The notes beneath the pieces were generated by a model, which was not told the DNA's origin, ran no database searches, and was given only the letters and a program-made list of their open reading frames with translations. 64,000 nucleotides of DNA, taken from assembly GCF_902459655.1 (NCBI RefSeq), contig NZ_CABPSB010000008.1, forward strand, positions 124,001 to 188,000, read 5' to 3'. Made by a program: the position numbers and the translations under genes. Shown in pieces: positions 1 through 7,826 of this stretch; within the stretch, counting starts at the first letter, position 1; each line of letters begins with the position of its first letter. This DNA is from Pandoraea anhela. Its GTDB lineage: Bacteria > Pseudomonadota > Gammaproteobacteria > Burkholderiales > Burkholderiaceae.

Positions 1-39
1 GTCGAAGTCAAGAACGACATCCAGGTATCGGGCAAGTAA
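1..39 (+). CDS. C-terminal end of a protein cut by the window edge, possibly a BON-domain protein
   Basis: The first 12 codons read VEVKNDIQVSGK and end in TAA. The ending resembles the last beta-strand of BON (OsmY-type) domains, where a short V-x-N-x-I/L-x-V strand closes the fold. BON proteins are often neighbours of PRC-barrel and DUF3309 genes, which follow here. Only the tail is visible, so the assignment is a guess by resemblance and context. Confidence 0.35.
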   Translation, partial: VEVKNDIQVSGK

Positions 40-294
40 CGATAGCCGGTAAGGGGTTCGATGGCTGAAGCGCCAGTATTTTTGCAGAACGCAGCGTCAT
101 CACGTCGGTGTCGGCGGTGCCACCGCACCGCACCGCAAGGCATCGCGTGATGGCGTGCCATGTCGCACATTCGAGACCGCACTCTCGCCATGTCGGCGGC
201 GCGTGATCCGGCGTTATTCGACGTTATTTCGCTATCGTTGGATGGCATTCGAGGCACGCGCCCGCCGACTTCATCAGCGAAGGAGGAAGGAATC

Positions 295-735
295 ATGACA
301 ATGCAATCCGACCGGGGGCAAACGCCCCAAGCAGGTCAATCAGGCGCCCGTATCGTCGGCGCGTCGCACAAGCTGCCCGATGGCCCGGGCCCGTCGGTGA
401 TGGCTGCCGACACGCTCGACGCCGAGGACGTCGTGAACCCCGCAGGCGAGAGCCTCGGTAAGGTCAAACACATCATGCTCGACGTGCAGCGCGGCACTGT
501 GGCGTATGCCGTGTTGTCGTTCGGCGGCTTTCTCGGGATGGGCGACAAACTGTTCGCCATTCCATGGCATGCGCTGCAACTCGATGTCGAGAACAAGCGG
601 TTCATTCTGGACATCGACAAGGAAGCCCTCAAGAAAGCGCCGGGCTTCGACAAGGATCATTGGCCGAGTATGGCCGACATGCATTGGGCCGAGCAGGTGC
701 ATACGTATTACACCGTCGACCCCTATTGGCACTGA
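295..735 (+). CDS. PRC-barrel domain protein
   Basis: This 146-residue protein carries one PRC-barrel domain at about residues 38-110, recognisable from V-V-N-x-x-G-E-S-L-G-K-V followed by a D-x-x-x-G-x-V-A-Y-A-V-L strand and an F-A-I-P-W segment. PRC-barrels are small beta-barrels found in ribosome-maturation and photosynthetic proteins and in many stress-induced Proteobacterial proteins of unknown target. The open frame extends upstream to position 160, but the ATG at 295 is preferred because an ideal Shine-Dalgarno AGGAGG lies 8 nt before it. The N-terminal 35 residues are low complexity. It sits with DUF3309 and ChaB genes on the same strand, a grouping typical of general stress or envelope loci. 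Confidence 0.85.
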   Translation: MTMQSDRGQTPQAGQSGARIVGASHKLPDGPGPSVMAADTLDAEDVVNPAGESLGKVKHIMLDVQRGTVAYAVLSFGGFLGMGDKLFAIPWHALQLDVENKRFILDIDKEALKKAPGFDKDHWPSMADMHWAEQVHTYYTVDPYWH

Positions 736-754
736 ACCGGGCGGGCACGTGCGC

Positions 755-1108
755 ATGCCGAGCCAAACCCGCCAGACGGTGTCCCGTGCCACCCGTGCCA
801 TAACGCTGGGGCCGCGCGTGTACGCCCATCTGCCCGAGCCGTTCGACCCGGGCAAGCCGCCGGGAACGCCGCCGCCGAAATCGCCGCCCGACGAGGGCGA
901 GCCCACGCCGATGCCACCGCCCGACAGGCCGCTGGACCCGCCAGTGGAAGAGCCGCCCACGCGGCCTCCGGGGAAGTACGTCAGGCATCTGTGCCGTGGT
1001 CCGTGGGCCAGGGCAGGCGGTGTTAGCAGGCGGTGTCCGGGGACCTTCGTCGTCGGACACCGCCGGCGCGGCAAGGGAGGAAAGATATGCTTGGCACCAT
1101 CTTGTTGA
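755..1108 (+). CDS. Hypothetical short proline-rich protein
   Basis: A 117-codon frame starts 19 nt after the PRC-barrel stop. The first 75 codons have strongly GC-ending third positions and encode a Pro/Asp/Glu-rich stretch (P-P-x-x-P and P-P-D repeats), which suggests real coding. The last third is Arg/Gly/Cys-rich, loses the third-position bias and runs over the start of the next gene by 22 nt, so the true 3' end may have been shifted by an indel. No Shine-Dalgarno is obvious. No function can be given. Confidence 0.35.
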   Translation: MPSQTRQTVSRATRAITLGPRVYAHLPEPFDPGKPPGTPPPKSPPDEGEPTPMPPPDRPLDPPVEEPPTRPPGKYVRHLCRGPWARAGGVSRRCPGTFVVGHRRRGKGGKICLAPSC

Positions 1109-1242
1109 TTGTTCTAATTTTGTTGTTAGTTGGCGCGTTACCCGCCTGGCCGCACAGTCGTGCATGGGGCTACTACCCGTCGGGGGGTATCGGGCTGATC
1201 GTCCTGATTGTGGTGTTGCTCGTGGTGATGGGGCATATCTGA
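1087..1242 (+). CDS. DUF3309 small membrane protein
   Basis: This 51-residue protein begins MLGTILLIVLILLLVGALP, has a central W-x-Y-Y-P-S-G-G motif and ends in a second hydrophobic segment (IGLIVLIVVLLVVMGHI). That is the full architecture of DUF3309, a family of tiny two-helix inner-membrane proteins of unknown role. The start is fixed by the Shine-Dalgarno AGGGAGG at 1074-1080, 6 nt before the ATG. It is followed 22 nt later by a ChaB-like gene, so the two are probably cotranscribed. Confidence 0.85.
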   Translation: MLGTILLIVLILLLVGALPAWPHSRAWGYYPSGGIGLIVLIVVLLVVMGHI

Positions 1243-1264
1243 CCCCGCACAAGGAGAACCCGTC

Positions 1265-1504
1265 ATGCCGTATCGACAGACTCATGAATTGCCGGCCAGT
1301 GTGAAAGACCATCTGCCGGCACACGCTCAGGAGATTTATCTCAAGGCATTCAATGCCGCCTGGGACGAATACAAAGATCCCGGCGAGCGGCGCGGTCACG
1401 AATCGCGCGAGGAGACGGCGCATAAGGTCGCATGGAGCGCCGTGAAACAAACGTACGAAAAGGATGACAAATCCGGTCGGTGGCATTCGAAGTCTCGTCA
1501 CTGA
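1265..1504 (+). CDS. chaB: ChaB family protein
   Basis: This 79-residue protein matches the ChaB family along most of its length: an L-P-x-S-V-K-x-H-L-P-x-H-A-Q-E-I-Y-x-x-A-F-N-x-A-W pattern, then an E-E-x-A-H-x-V-A-W-x-A-V-K segment that closes the domain. ChaB was named from the E. coli chaABC (cation transport) locus, but its biochemical role is not settled. The start is supported by AAGGAG 9 nt upstream. A strong hairpin terminator follows at 1623-1652 and probably ends the cluster that begins with the PRC-barrel gene. Confidence 0.85.
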   Translation: MPYRQTHELPASVKDHLPAHAQEIYLKAFNAAWDEYKDPGERRGHESREETAHKVAWSAVKQTYEKDDKSGRWHSKSRH

Positions 1505-1922
1505 CCGGTGGTTCCGGGGTGCAGGCCGCGACATGGCCGACATGGCCGAGACGGCGACTGCACTGCGCTGACCCCCAATACGATTGTATTCGGTTCCCGC
1601 AACCGGAGTGCAACCGTAGCTTGCCGGCCCACCCACTGGGCCGGCTTTTTTTCGTGCGATGCACGCGTGTGCATGGTTGGCGGGGCGTCACGGCATAATG
1701 CCTTCGGGGAAATGTTGCGGTGCGGTGAAATACTTGTCGAATCGGTGCGAATCGATGCAAATTGCGCGCAATTGTGACGTTTTGATGATGTTGCATTGCG
1801 GCGGTGAGTCTGCATGAAGTCCGGGGTTAGCGTAGAATCGGCGTCTTTGAACGAGCGCGCGTGCCGCGCTGCCGTTCGGCAAACCTCGCCAGTGCCGCAC
1901 TGGCCGTCATGATCGAATTCCC
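1505..1922. other. Intergenic region between chaB and an MFS gene
   Basis: No convincing gene is present. The first part holds a rho-independent terminator (1623-1652). The stretch 1685-1810 is less GC-rich than its surroundings and probably carries the promoter of the downstream MFS gene. I could not assign a specific operator. Confidence 0.6.
1623..1652 (+). terminator. Rho-independent terminator
   Basis: A perfect 8-bp stem GCCGGCCC/GGGCCGGC (1623-1630 and 1638-1645) with a 7-nt loop is followed by seven T residues. It lies 118 bp after the chaB stop. Confidence 0.85.
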
Positions 1923-3137
1923 ATGAGTACCCCCCAAATCCTCCCCGCCGAGGCGACCGAAGCGTTGCCGCCATCGTCCATTCCCGTCTGGCTGTCGTTC
2001 GTGGCCCTCGCCATGGGCGGCTTCGGTATCGGTACGGGCGAGTTCGTGATCATGGGCTTGTTGCCGGACGTCGCGAAAGGGTTGGACATCACTATTCCGC
2101 AGGCCGGTCACGCGATCAGCACGTACGCACTGGGCGTGGTGATCGGTGCGCCGGTGCTGGCGGTGCTCGGCGTGCGGTTGCCGCGTCGCGCATTCCTGAT
2201 TGCGTTGATGGCAATGTTCGCGATCGGTAATTTCGCGAGCGCGATGGCCCCGAGCTACATCTCGCTGATCGTTCTGCGATTCCTGAGCGGCTTGCCGCAC
2301 GGGACATACTTCGGCGTGGCGGCGCTGGTCGGCGCCTCGCTGGTGCCGCCGCATCGACGCGTGCATGCCGTCGGGCAGGTGATGCTGGGTCTCACGCTCG
2401 CGACGCTCTTCGGCGTGCCGTTGGCCGCCGGTCTGGGGCAGTGGCTGGGCTGGCGTGCGGCGTTCGTCATGGTCGGCGCCATTGGGGCGCTGACGGCCTT
2501 GCTCGTCTGGCGCTGGATTCCGGACGCCCCGGCCCCCCATGGGGCGAGCCCGCTGCGCGAGCTCGGTGCGTTGCGCAACGCGCAGGTGTGGCTCACGCTC
2601 GGCATCGGGGCGATCGGCTTCGGTGGCATGTTCGCCGTGTTCAGCTACATCAAGCCGACGCTGATGCAAGTCGCCGGCGTTCCGGAGACATGGGTGCCGT
2701 TTTATCTCGCGCTCTTTGGCGTGGGGATGGTGGGCGGCACGATTGTCGGGCCGAGGCTGGTCGCTGCCGCCTCGCTCATGCGCGCCATCGGCGGCACGCT
2801 GATCTGGTCGGCGCTGCTGCTGGTCGCCTTCACGTTCACGTCCACCAATCCGTGGCTGGCGGGCGTCAACGTGTTGGCCATCGGCACGATCATCATCATC
2901 GGCCCGGCGTTGCAGATCCGGTTGATGGATGTGGCCGGCGATGCGCAAACGCTCGCGGCGGCGCTCAACCATTCGGCGTTCAACATGGCCAACGCCGCCG
3001 GCGCATGGCTCGGCGGCGTGGCGATCACGGCCGGTTACGGCTGGACGTCGACCGGTTGGGTCGGCGCTTTGCTGTCCTGCGCGGGCATGGTCATGTTCGT
3101 CTGGGCCCGACACGATGCGCGGCGGAAGGCCCGGTAA
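1923..3137 (+). CDS. MFS transporter, DHA1 family (AraJ/arabinose-efflux-permease-like)
   Basis: This 404-residue polytopic inner-membrane protein has about 12 hydrophobic helices and begins with the DHA1 pattern A-M-G-G-F-G-I-G-T-G-E-F-V-I-M-G-L-L-P, with a shortened motif A (G-V-R-L-P-R-R) between helices 2 and 3 and a G-L-P-H-G-T-Y-F-G segment in helix 4 typical of AraJ/YdhP-like exporters. Such proteins expel sugars or drugs by proton antiport; the substrate here is unknown. The gene is monocistronic. Its last 103 bases overlap the 3' end of the opposing MATE gene, so antisense transcription between the two pumps is likely. Confidence 0.85.
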   Translation: MSTPQILPAEATEALPPSSIPVWLSFVALAMGGFGIGTGEFVIMGLLPDVAKGLDITIPQAGHAISTYALGVVIGAPVLAVLGVRLPRRAFLIALMAMFAIGNFASAMAPSYISLIVLRFLSGLPHGTYFGVAALVGASLVPPHRRVHAVGQVMLGLTLATLFGVPLAAGLGQWLGWRAAFVMVGAIGALTALLVWRWIPDAPAPHGASPLRELGALRNAQVWLTLGIGAIGFGGMFAVFSYIKPTLMQVAGVPETWVPFYLALFGVGMVGGTIVGPRLVAAASLMRAIGGTLIWSALLLVAFTFTSTNPWLAGVNVLAIGTIIIIGPALQIRLMDVAGDAQTLAAALNHSAFNMANAAGAWLGGVAITAGYGWTSTGWVGALLSCAGMVMFVWARHDARRKAR

Positions 3138-4474
3138 CACATTCCCTGCATCGCCAGCATGGCGATGAACGCGAGCGGATACGCCCACCAGATGCCGGTG
3201 AGTCCGGCGATCCGCTCGAACATCCACGCAGCCGGCACTTCGACGCCGAGCAGTCCGATCATGCCGAGCAGCGTCGGCACCCACACCTTGCGGCTCGCCC
3301 GCATCGCCCCGGTCATGATGGCCGTGGTGCCCATCACCAGCACGCTCCAGGCAACGATGTAGAGCAGGTGCGTTGCCAGCGACAGCACATCGGGATCGGT
3401 CAGGAAGCCGCGCAGGATCGTCGGCGCGACCAGATAGACCCCGATGACGAGGACGCCGGTCAGTCCGAGATTGCAAAGCAGGCCGGTGCGCACGATGGCG
3501 CCGACGCGTTCGCTGCGTCCCGCGCCGATGGCGTGTGCGCAGAGGATGGACGCGGTAATGCCCAACGTCATGACGGGAAGCTGCAACCAGCTCATCACTT
3601 GCGTGACCGCGCCGTATGCCGCCGTTGCGTTCGCGCCGTGACGGTTGACCATGCTGAGCAGCGCCATTTCCGCAATTGCCATCGTGAGCATCTGTATGGC
3701 TGTCGGGACCCCGATGTGCAGGATGCCGCGCGCGATCGCCGGATGCCAGCGCATGGCGCGCCAGAGGTCCTGATTGGGGGCGAGCGGATGTCCTTTGCGT
3801 CGCCAGTACATGGCCATCCAGAGCAGCGCGACGGTGAAAGCGATCAAAGTGGACGCCACGGCGCTACCTACGCCCAGCGCCGGGAAGGGGCCCCAGCCGT
3901 GAATGAACGCCGGTGTCAGGCCGAGCGAGAGCAGCGTGGCGATGAGCAGGGCGAGCAGTGGCGAGAGGGCGTCGCCCGTTCCCCGGCTCATCGAAGTCGT
4001 CAGCCAGAGCAGGAACACGATGGGCATGCCGATGAGCATGGCGCGGGCGTAATCCGTGGCGGCGTCGAACACGCGCTCCGGGGTGCCGAACGCGTGCATG
4101 AGCGGTGTGGCGAACCAGCCGCCGAGCACGCTGATGATCGCACCGGCGCCGAACATCATGATGAGTGCCGTGCCTGCGATGCGGCGCACGCGCACCAGAT
4201 CTTTCGCCCCCCACGCCTGACCGATCATCACGGTCGCGCCGGCCGACAGGCCGATCACGATCGCGAGCAGAAAGAAGAACACGGGAAAAAAGGCGGAGAC
4301 GGCTGCGATGGCGTCGGTGCCGATCAGATGACCGAGGTAGATGCCGTCGATCGTGCCGGCGAGCGACTGGAGCGCGTTGGTCAGCATCATCGGCACGGCG
4401 ATCAGCAGCCATGTTTTCCAGAGCGGCCGGGGCGGCTGAAAGGGGGGCGTTGGTGGCGAGGTCGGTTGCGTCAT
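3035..4474 (-). CDS. MATE family multidrug efflux transporter
   Basis: This 479-residue inner-membrane protein has two MatE repeats of six helices each. The N-terminal segment (P-M-M-L-T-N-x-L-Q-S-L-A-G-T-I-D-G-I-Y-L-G) and the internal G-x-x-V-x-I-G-Q-A-W-G-A-K motif are characteristic of NorM/DinF-type Na+- or H+-coupled exporters. The ATG at 4474 is chosen over an upstream in-frame ATG (4528) because AAGGAAAGGA sits just before it. The last ~30 residues are polar, Thr/Gln/Pro-rich and are encoded opposite the end of the MFS gene, so they may be a late extension. No regulator is adjacent. Confidence 0.88.
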   Translation of the reverse strand: MTQPTSPPTPPFQPPRPLWKTWLLIAVPMMLTNALQSLAGTIDGIYLGHLIGTDAIAAVSAFFPVFFFLLAIVIGLSAGATVMIGQAWGAKDLVRVRRIAGTALIMMFGAGAIISVLGGWFATPLMHAFGTPERVFDAATDYARAMLIGMPIVFLLWLTTSMSRGTGDALSPLLALLIATLLSLGLTPAFIHGWGPFPALGVGSAVASTLIAFTVALLWMAMYWRRKGHPLAPNQDLWRAMRWHPAIARGILHIGVPTAIQMLTMAIAEMALLSMVNRHGANATAAYGAVTQVMSWLQLPVMTLGITASILCAHAIGAGRSERVGAIVRTGLLCNLGLTGVLVIGVYLVAPTILRGFLTDPDVLSLATHLLYIVAWSVLVMGTTAIMTGAMRASRKVWVPTLLGMIGLLGVEVPAAWMFERIAGLTGIWWAYPLAFIAMLAMQGMCYRAFRRASCRAQTNMTMPAQDSKAPTQPVDVQP

Positions 4475-4720
4475 GATTCCTTTCCTTGGGCGAGTTTGAT
4501 GAACGTGATGAACAAAAACGACAGGCAAAGCGAGGCCCGTCCGGGACGGCGGTCCGCCCGGTGAGCAGTGAAATCAAGGGGTTAGCGAGGTGAGCGCAAG
4601 AACCGCCAGGCGTCGGAAGCCCGGCGCTTCAGGACATCCTGAAGCGCAGGTAGCGACGACGGTGTGGTTCTGCACCCGCCCGCGCCCCCCGCCCGGTAGG
4701 CCCGGGAGGGGTGGCGCGCC

Positions 4721-4772
4721 GGTCTTACACGTCGGTCTTACGCGTCGGTCTTACACGTCGGTCTTACGCGCC
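4721..4772. repeat. Four tandem copies of a 13-bp unit across the DUF2239 stop codon
   Basis: The unit GGTCTTAC(A/G)CGTC occurs four times head to tail (4721-4733, 4734-4746, 4747-4759, 4760-4772), alternating A and G at position 9, with a C for T near the end of the last copy. Read on the minus strand each copy contains TAA, and the copy nearest the gene supplies the stop codon of the DUF2239 protein. The array looks like slippage duplication of the gene's 3' end. Confidence 0.9.
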
Positions 4773-5384
4773 TGAGGCGGTCGCGTCGACCAGATCGTCG
4801 GTGGACGTGAGTTGCAACAGATGCATACGCACGTCTTCGGGCCACGCGGCGATGCGCGTCCGGAGCGCGTCGATATCGTTTGCGAAGAGGGCGCGAGAGG
4901 CTTCCTCGAATTGCGGCAAGTCGCCCGCCATCGTCGACATGAAGCTATACGCCCGCTCTTGCGCGCGGCGTTGCATGTCGCGCTCGACATTGGCGTGACG
5001 CGCTTCGTCGATGAGCTTGCGCAAGGCGACGGACGCGCCGCCGCGTTGTTCCGCGAGCCAGTCCCAATGACGCGGCAGCAGCGTGACCTCTCGCGCGACC
5101 ACGCCTAGCTTGGGGCGACCCCGGCCCTTGGGCGTGTCGTCCGATTCGCTGGCCGTGTCCGGCACCGTTACTTGCGGTGCGGGATATCGTGCGCGGATGT
5201 CGGCGGCGCTACCGCGCACATCCACGTCGCGGGTGTCGCCCGTCAGATTGTCGAAGATGAGGACCGACGCATGGGGATCGGCGAGCATGGCCTGTTGGAA
5301 GGCGATGGCGGCATCGGCAAGCGAGCCCGCAGCGATGCGGCGCTTGTCGCGAAAGACGGTATAGCCCGGCGAGGAGTGTGTCAC
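4764..5384 (-). CDS. DUF2239 family protein, possible DNA-binding autoregulator
   Basis: This 206-residue protein has the DUF2239 signature at about residues 87-130: a G-R-G-R-P-K-L-G-V-V-A-R-E-V-T-L-L-P-R-H motif, then W-D-W-L-x-x-Q-x-G-G-A-S-V-A-L-R-K-L-I-D-E-A. The first 60 residues contain a beta-rich F-x-x-x-x-R-I-A-x-G region. The second motif has the look of a short ribbon-helix or helix-turn-helix segment, so DNA binding is plausible but unproven. The gene is preceded by a pair of ACCCGGGT palindromes (5425-5472), which would suit autoregulation. Its 3' end is duplicated as a 13-bp tandem array. Confidence 0.8.
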   Translation of the reverse strand: MTHSSPGYTVFRDKRRIAAGSLADAAIAFQQAMLADPHASVLIFDNLTGDTRDVDVRGSAADIRARYPAPQVTVPDTASESDDTPKGRGRPKLGVVAREVTLLPRHWDWLAEQRGGASVALRKLIDEARHANVERDMQRRAQERAYSFMSTMAGDLPQFEEASRALFANDIDALRTRIAAWPEDVRMHLLQLTSTDDLVDATASGA

Positions 5385-5424
5385 GGCAAACTCCGGTAGC
5401 GATAAGGTGATGTCGATACCGGCG

Positions 5425-5472
5425 AATATTACCCGGGTGTTATTTGAAATGCAATATCACCCGGGTAATATT
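5425..5472 (-). promoter_or_regulatory. Paired palindromic operator upstream of the DUF2239 gene
   Basis: Perfect 15-bp inverted arms, AATATTACCCGGGTG (5425-5439) and its reverse complement (5458-5472), flank an 18-bp AT-rich spacer. Each arm also contains the 8-bp palindrome ACCCGGGT, so the element reads as two operator half-sites 33 bp apart, about three helical turns. It begins 40 bp upstream of the DUF2239 start and lies in its presumed promoter. The binding protein is unknown; the adjacent DUF2239 protein is the obvious candidate. Confidence 0.65.
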
Positions 5473-5528
5473 TTTGAGGTCGTGGAGGTTCATGACGGTT
5501 TGCGAGGACGGGGGGATGGCGGTCGACG

Positions 5529-6824
5529 TCAGGCCGTCAGTGCAACGCCGCCGTTCAGACGTTCGAGCACGGTGGTTCGCACAGCGCCCGGGGCGTCGGT
5601 TAATCGTGCGGGCCAGTGGGCTTGGGCATCGCGCACCGTCTCGCGGGCGATGGTCATCAGCCGGCCGACACGCAACAGTCCCGCGCTCTTGAGCAGTGCT
5701 TCGAGCGCCGGCCAGTCGAAGGCGCGCAGCGTTTTGTCGATGGCGCGGTTCACGCCGTAGTGCGACGCGGGAACGTCCTGGAAAAACGCGGCGACGCATA
5801 CCGGATCGTAGACGGGGGCCAGTTGCGGCGTCTGGCCATCGGGATAGATCAGCGCCCAGTTCTTGAGGTGGGCGTCCGTGTTGCCGAGCAGGATGAAGGC
5901 GATCAGACGTCGCAGGAACTCGCGCACATCGCGCACCGGTTGAGCGGAGAGCTGATCGAGCACGCGCAGCATCGTGGCGTAGTCGATGTCGAGTCCGCGC
6001 CCGTATTTGCTGCGCGGCGGGTATTGCAGCACTTGCGCAAACTCTTCCATATGCACGCGCCGCCCATCGGGCAGACGGTCGAATCGCGGCACCGCGAGAA
6101 TGTGATCGAAGGGCACCTGCTCGGGCAGATCGGCATCGAGACGAGAGATGATCTCGGCCTTCGCGCAATCGAGATCGAGTGCCTCGCACAGCCGGTAACC
6201 GGTGAATTCGTTTTCGACGAGATCGGGGTGGCGCGTGGTCGGCAACTTGAGAATGACCGAGCCTGCCCGGCCCTGACGCTTCACGATATAGCGCCGCCCG
6301 TCGCGAATCGCAGAGAACTTGGTGACGACGCCGGGCAGCGATGCAGCGTCTTCCACCGGCGTATCGACGAAGCCCGGCTCGACCATTTCGAGGCCCAGCG
6401 CCGTATGCCAGCGATGCACGATATCCGGCACGCCTTCACGCGCCGGCACGGGTTCGACTTCGAGTGCGCCCATCAGGTCGTGTCCGGCTGCGGCGAGCAG
6501 CTCGAACTCGTCGTCGGGGCTGCAATGACGCTCGGCAGCGAGACGTTCGCGGTTGTGACCTTCCGGCAGAAGGTTTTCGAAGTAGACCGGCCAGCGACCG
6601 TCGGTGCGCACGAGGCGCACATCTTGCGGAGACGCCAGAATCTCGCGCGTGGCCGTCTCGTTGGCTCCGCGATAGGCGAGCGAAAGCACGGGCCGCCGGG
6701 CGTCGGCGATGTAGTCCTCGTCAAACGACATCCGGAGAATGTCGCCGTACTGCGAGAGATAGCCGATGGCGCGACGCGTTCCGTCAGGCTGATGCAGATA
6801 GGCGCGTAAGTACTTGATGTTCAT
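5529..6824 (-). CDS. hipA: HipA-type serine/threonine kinase toxin
   Basis: This 431-residue protein has the HipA N-terminal domain (about residues 1-110, with Y-F-E-N-L-L-P-E-G) and the HipA kinase domain. The catalytic loop G-N-T-D-A-H-L-K-N and the following Y-D-P (metal-binding aspartate) are intact, as is the P-loop-like V-T-K-F-S-A/Y-I-V-K-R region, so the enzyme should be active. E. coli HipA phosphorylates glutamyl-tRNA synthetase and causes growth arrest; other HipA-like kinases use other tRNA-related targets. It lies 61 bp downstream of an XRE regulator in the usual antitoxin-toxin order. The C-terminus is 60-70 residues past the core fold, within the normal range. Confidence 0.9.
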   Translation of the reverse strand: MNIKYLRAYLHQPDGTRRAIGYLSQYGDILRMSFDEDYIADARRPVLSLAYRGANETATREILASPQDVRLVRTDGRWPVYFENLLPEGHNRERLAAERHCSPDDEFELLAAAGHDLMGALEVEPVPAREGVPDIVHRWHTALGLEMVEPGFVDTPVEDAASLPGVVTKFSAIRDGRRYIVKRQGRAGSVILKLPTTRHPDLVENEFTGYRLCEALDLDCAKAEIISRLDADLPEQVPFDHILAVPRFDRLPDGRRVHMEEFAQVLQYPPRSKYGRGLDIDYATMLRVLDQLSAQPVRDVREFLRRLIAFILLGNTDAHLKNWALIYPDGQTPQLAPVYDPVCVAAFFQDVPASHYGVNRAIDKTLRAFDWPALEALLKSAGLLRVGRLMTIARETVRDAQAHWPARLTDAPGAVRTTVLERLNGGVALTA

Positions 6825-6885
6825 GGCGAGAGTTCCTGTCGGTCGATGTGGGCGATGACGTCACGAGGCAGGCATGTCGGCGGGA

Positions 6886-7182
6886 TCAGCCGCCGAGCGT
6901 CTCGACGATGGACGGCGGCGCGGACACCCCGCTCGGCTGGGCAAGGTACTTGCCTCCTGAGCGCAGGAACGCCTCCACTTCCTGGCGAAGGGCTGCGGGT
7001 ACGAGCATGGGTTCAAGTCCGACGGCGCGGGCTATCTCGAGCACCGTCGACATACGCGGGTCGAGCGCACAGGCTTCCATTTTCTGCACGGTCATGCGGG
7101 ACAGGCCGGCGCGGTCGGCCAGCTCGGCCTGCGTGAGGCCGGCGTCCTTGCGTGCAGCGATCAGCGATTCCATAAAGCTCAT
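6886..7182 (-). CDS. hipB: HipB-type XRE family antitoxin/regulator
   Basis: This 98-residue protein has an HTH-XRE domain at about residues 5-60 (A-R-K-D-A-G-L-T-Q-A-E-L-A-D-R-A-G-L-S, then T-V-Q-K-M-E). The C-terminal 35 residues are Ser/Pro-rich and probably contact the kinase or are flexible. Position directly before hipA and size fit the antitoxin of a HipBA pair, which represses its own promoter by binding inverted repeats; two such repeats are present upstream (7208-7224 and 7248-7269). Confidence 0.85.
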   Translation of the reverse strand: MSFMESLIAARKDAGLTQAELADRAGLSRMTVQKMEACALDPRMSTVLEIARAVGLEPMLVPAALRQEVEAFLRSGGKYLAQPSGVSAPPSIVETLGG

Positions 7183-7207
7183 TTTCGTATGCTTCTATCA
7201 AAAAATG

Positions 7208-7269
7208 ATGCTTTATATTAGCATTTTTCTCAGCGCAGGGCGACCAAAAAGCTAATTTTAATTAGCTTT
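7208..7269 (-). promoter_or_regulatory. hipBA promoter/operator region with two inverted repeats
   Basis: The region is AT-rich against a GC-rich background. It contains ATGCT-N7-AGCAT (7208-7224) and a perfect 9-bp inverted repeat AAAGCTAAT-N4-ATTAGCTTT (7248-7269); both share the core TTAGC/GCTAA. The first overlaps a TAATAT-like -10 sequence on the minus strand. This matches how HipB dimers bind several palindromes before hipBA. Confidence 0.6.
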
Positions 7270-7297
7270 CATTTGAAAATGATAATGATGGGTAGCT

Positions 7298-7714
7298 TTA
7301 GTCGTCGCGTCCCGCGTGGACTTTGCCCCGGGACGCTTTGACGCGCGAGCGAACCTGTTTGGCGTCTCTGCGGCGTACCTGGCTGGCGAGTGTGGGGCGG
7401 GTGGCGACGCGCCGCCGGGGCGCGACTGCGGCAGCATCGACCAAGGCTTGCAGGCGCGCCAGCGCATCGGCGCGGTTGAGTTCCTGCGAGCGATGTTGCT
7501 GGGCTTTGATGACGATCACGCCGTCCTGCGTAATGCGGTGATCGAGACGGGAGAGCAGGCGTGCCTTGACCTCGTCGGGCAGGGACGAGCGCATCACGTC
7601 GAAGCGAAGATGGATGGCGCTGGAGACCTTGTTGACGTTCTGCCCGCCCGCGCCTTGTGCACGCATGGCGGTCAGTTCGACGTCTTCGGGGGCAATGAGA
7701 ATACGACGGTTCAT
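7298..7714 (-). CDS. arfB: Peptidyl-tRNA hydrolase ArfB (YaeJ), class I release-factor-like
   Basis: This 138-residue protein has the release-factor GGQ motif at residues 23-25 within G-A-G-G-Q-N-V-N-K-V, followed by the domain-3 RF fold and a basic C-terminal tail (K-Q-V-R-S-R-V-K-A-S-R-G-K-V-H) that in ArfB inserts into the empty mRNA channel of stalled ribosomes. It releases nascent chains from non-stop complexes. The ATG at 7714 is chosen because the family begins just before the R-x-x-I-P/A-E motif; a much longer upstream reading frame is not conserved-looking. No strong Shine-Dalgarno was seen. It is upstream of hipBA on the same strand, but hipBA has its own promoter region. Confidence 0.9.
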   Translation of the reverse strand: MNRRILIAPEDVELTAMRAQGAGGQNVNKVSSAIHLRFDVMRSSLPDEVKARLLSRLDHRITQDGVIVIKAQQHRSQELNRADALARLQALVDAAAVAPRRRVATRPTLASQVRRRDAKQVRSRVKASRGKVHAGRDD

Positions 7715-7826
7715 GGACGCAAGGATAACGTTCCCGCGGCGGCGTTCACAAGCGGGGGCGAATGTGCGGGAGGGGACCGGCGCCGGATGGTGTCTCCGGC
7801 ACCGGTCGAGCGCAGACGGCTTGATA

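Noticed and set aside
340-1074. Long minus-strand open frame with Gly/Ser repeats
   Set aside because: It lies antisense to the PRC-barrel gene and to a Pro-rich + strand frame; the Gly/Ser pattern is simply the complement of Pro codons, and there is no ribosome-binding site.
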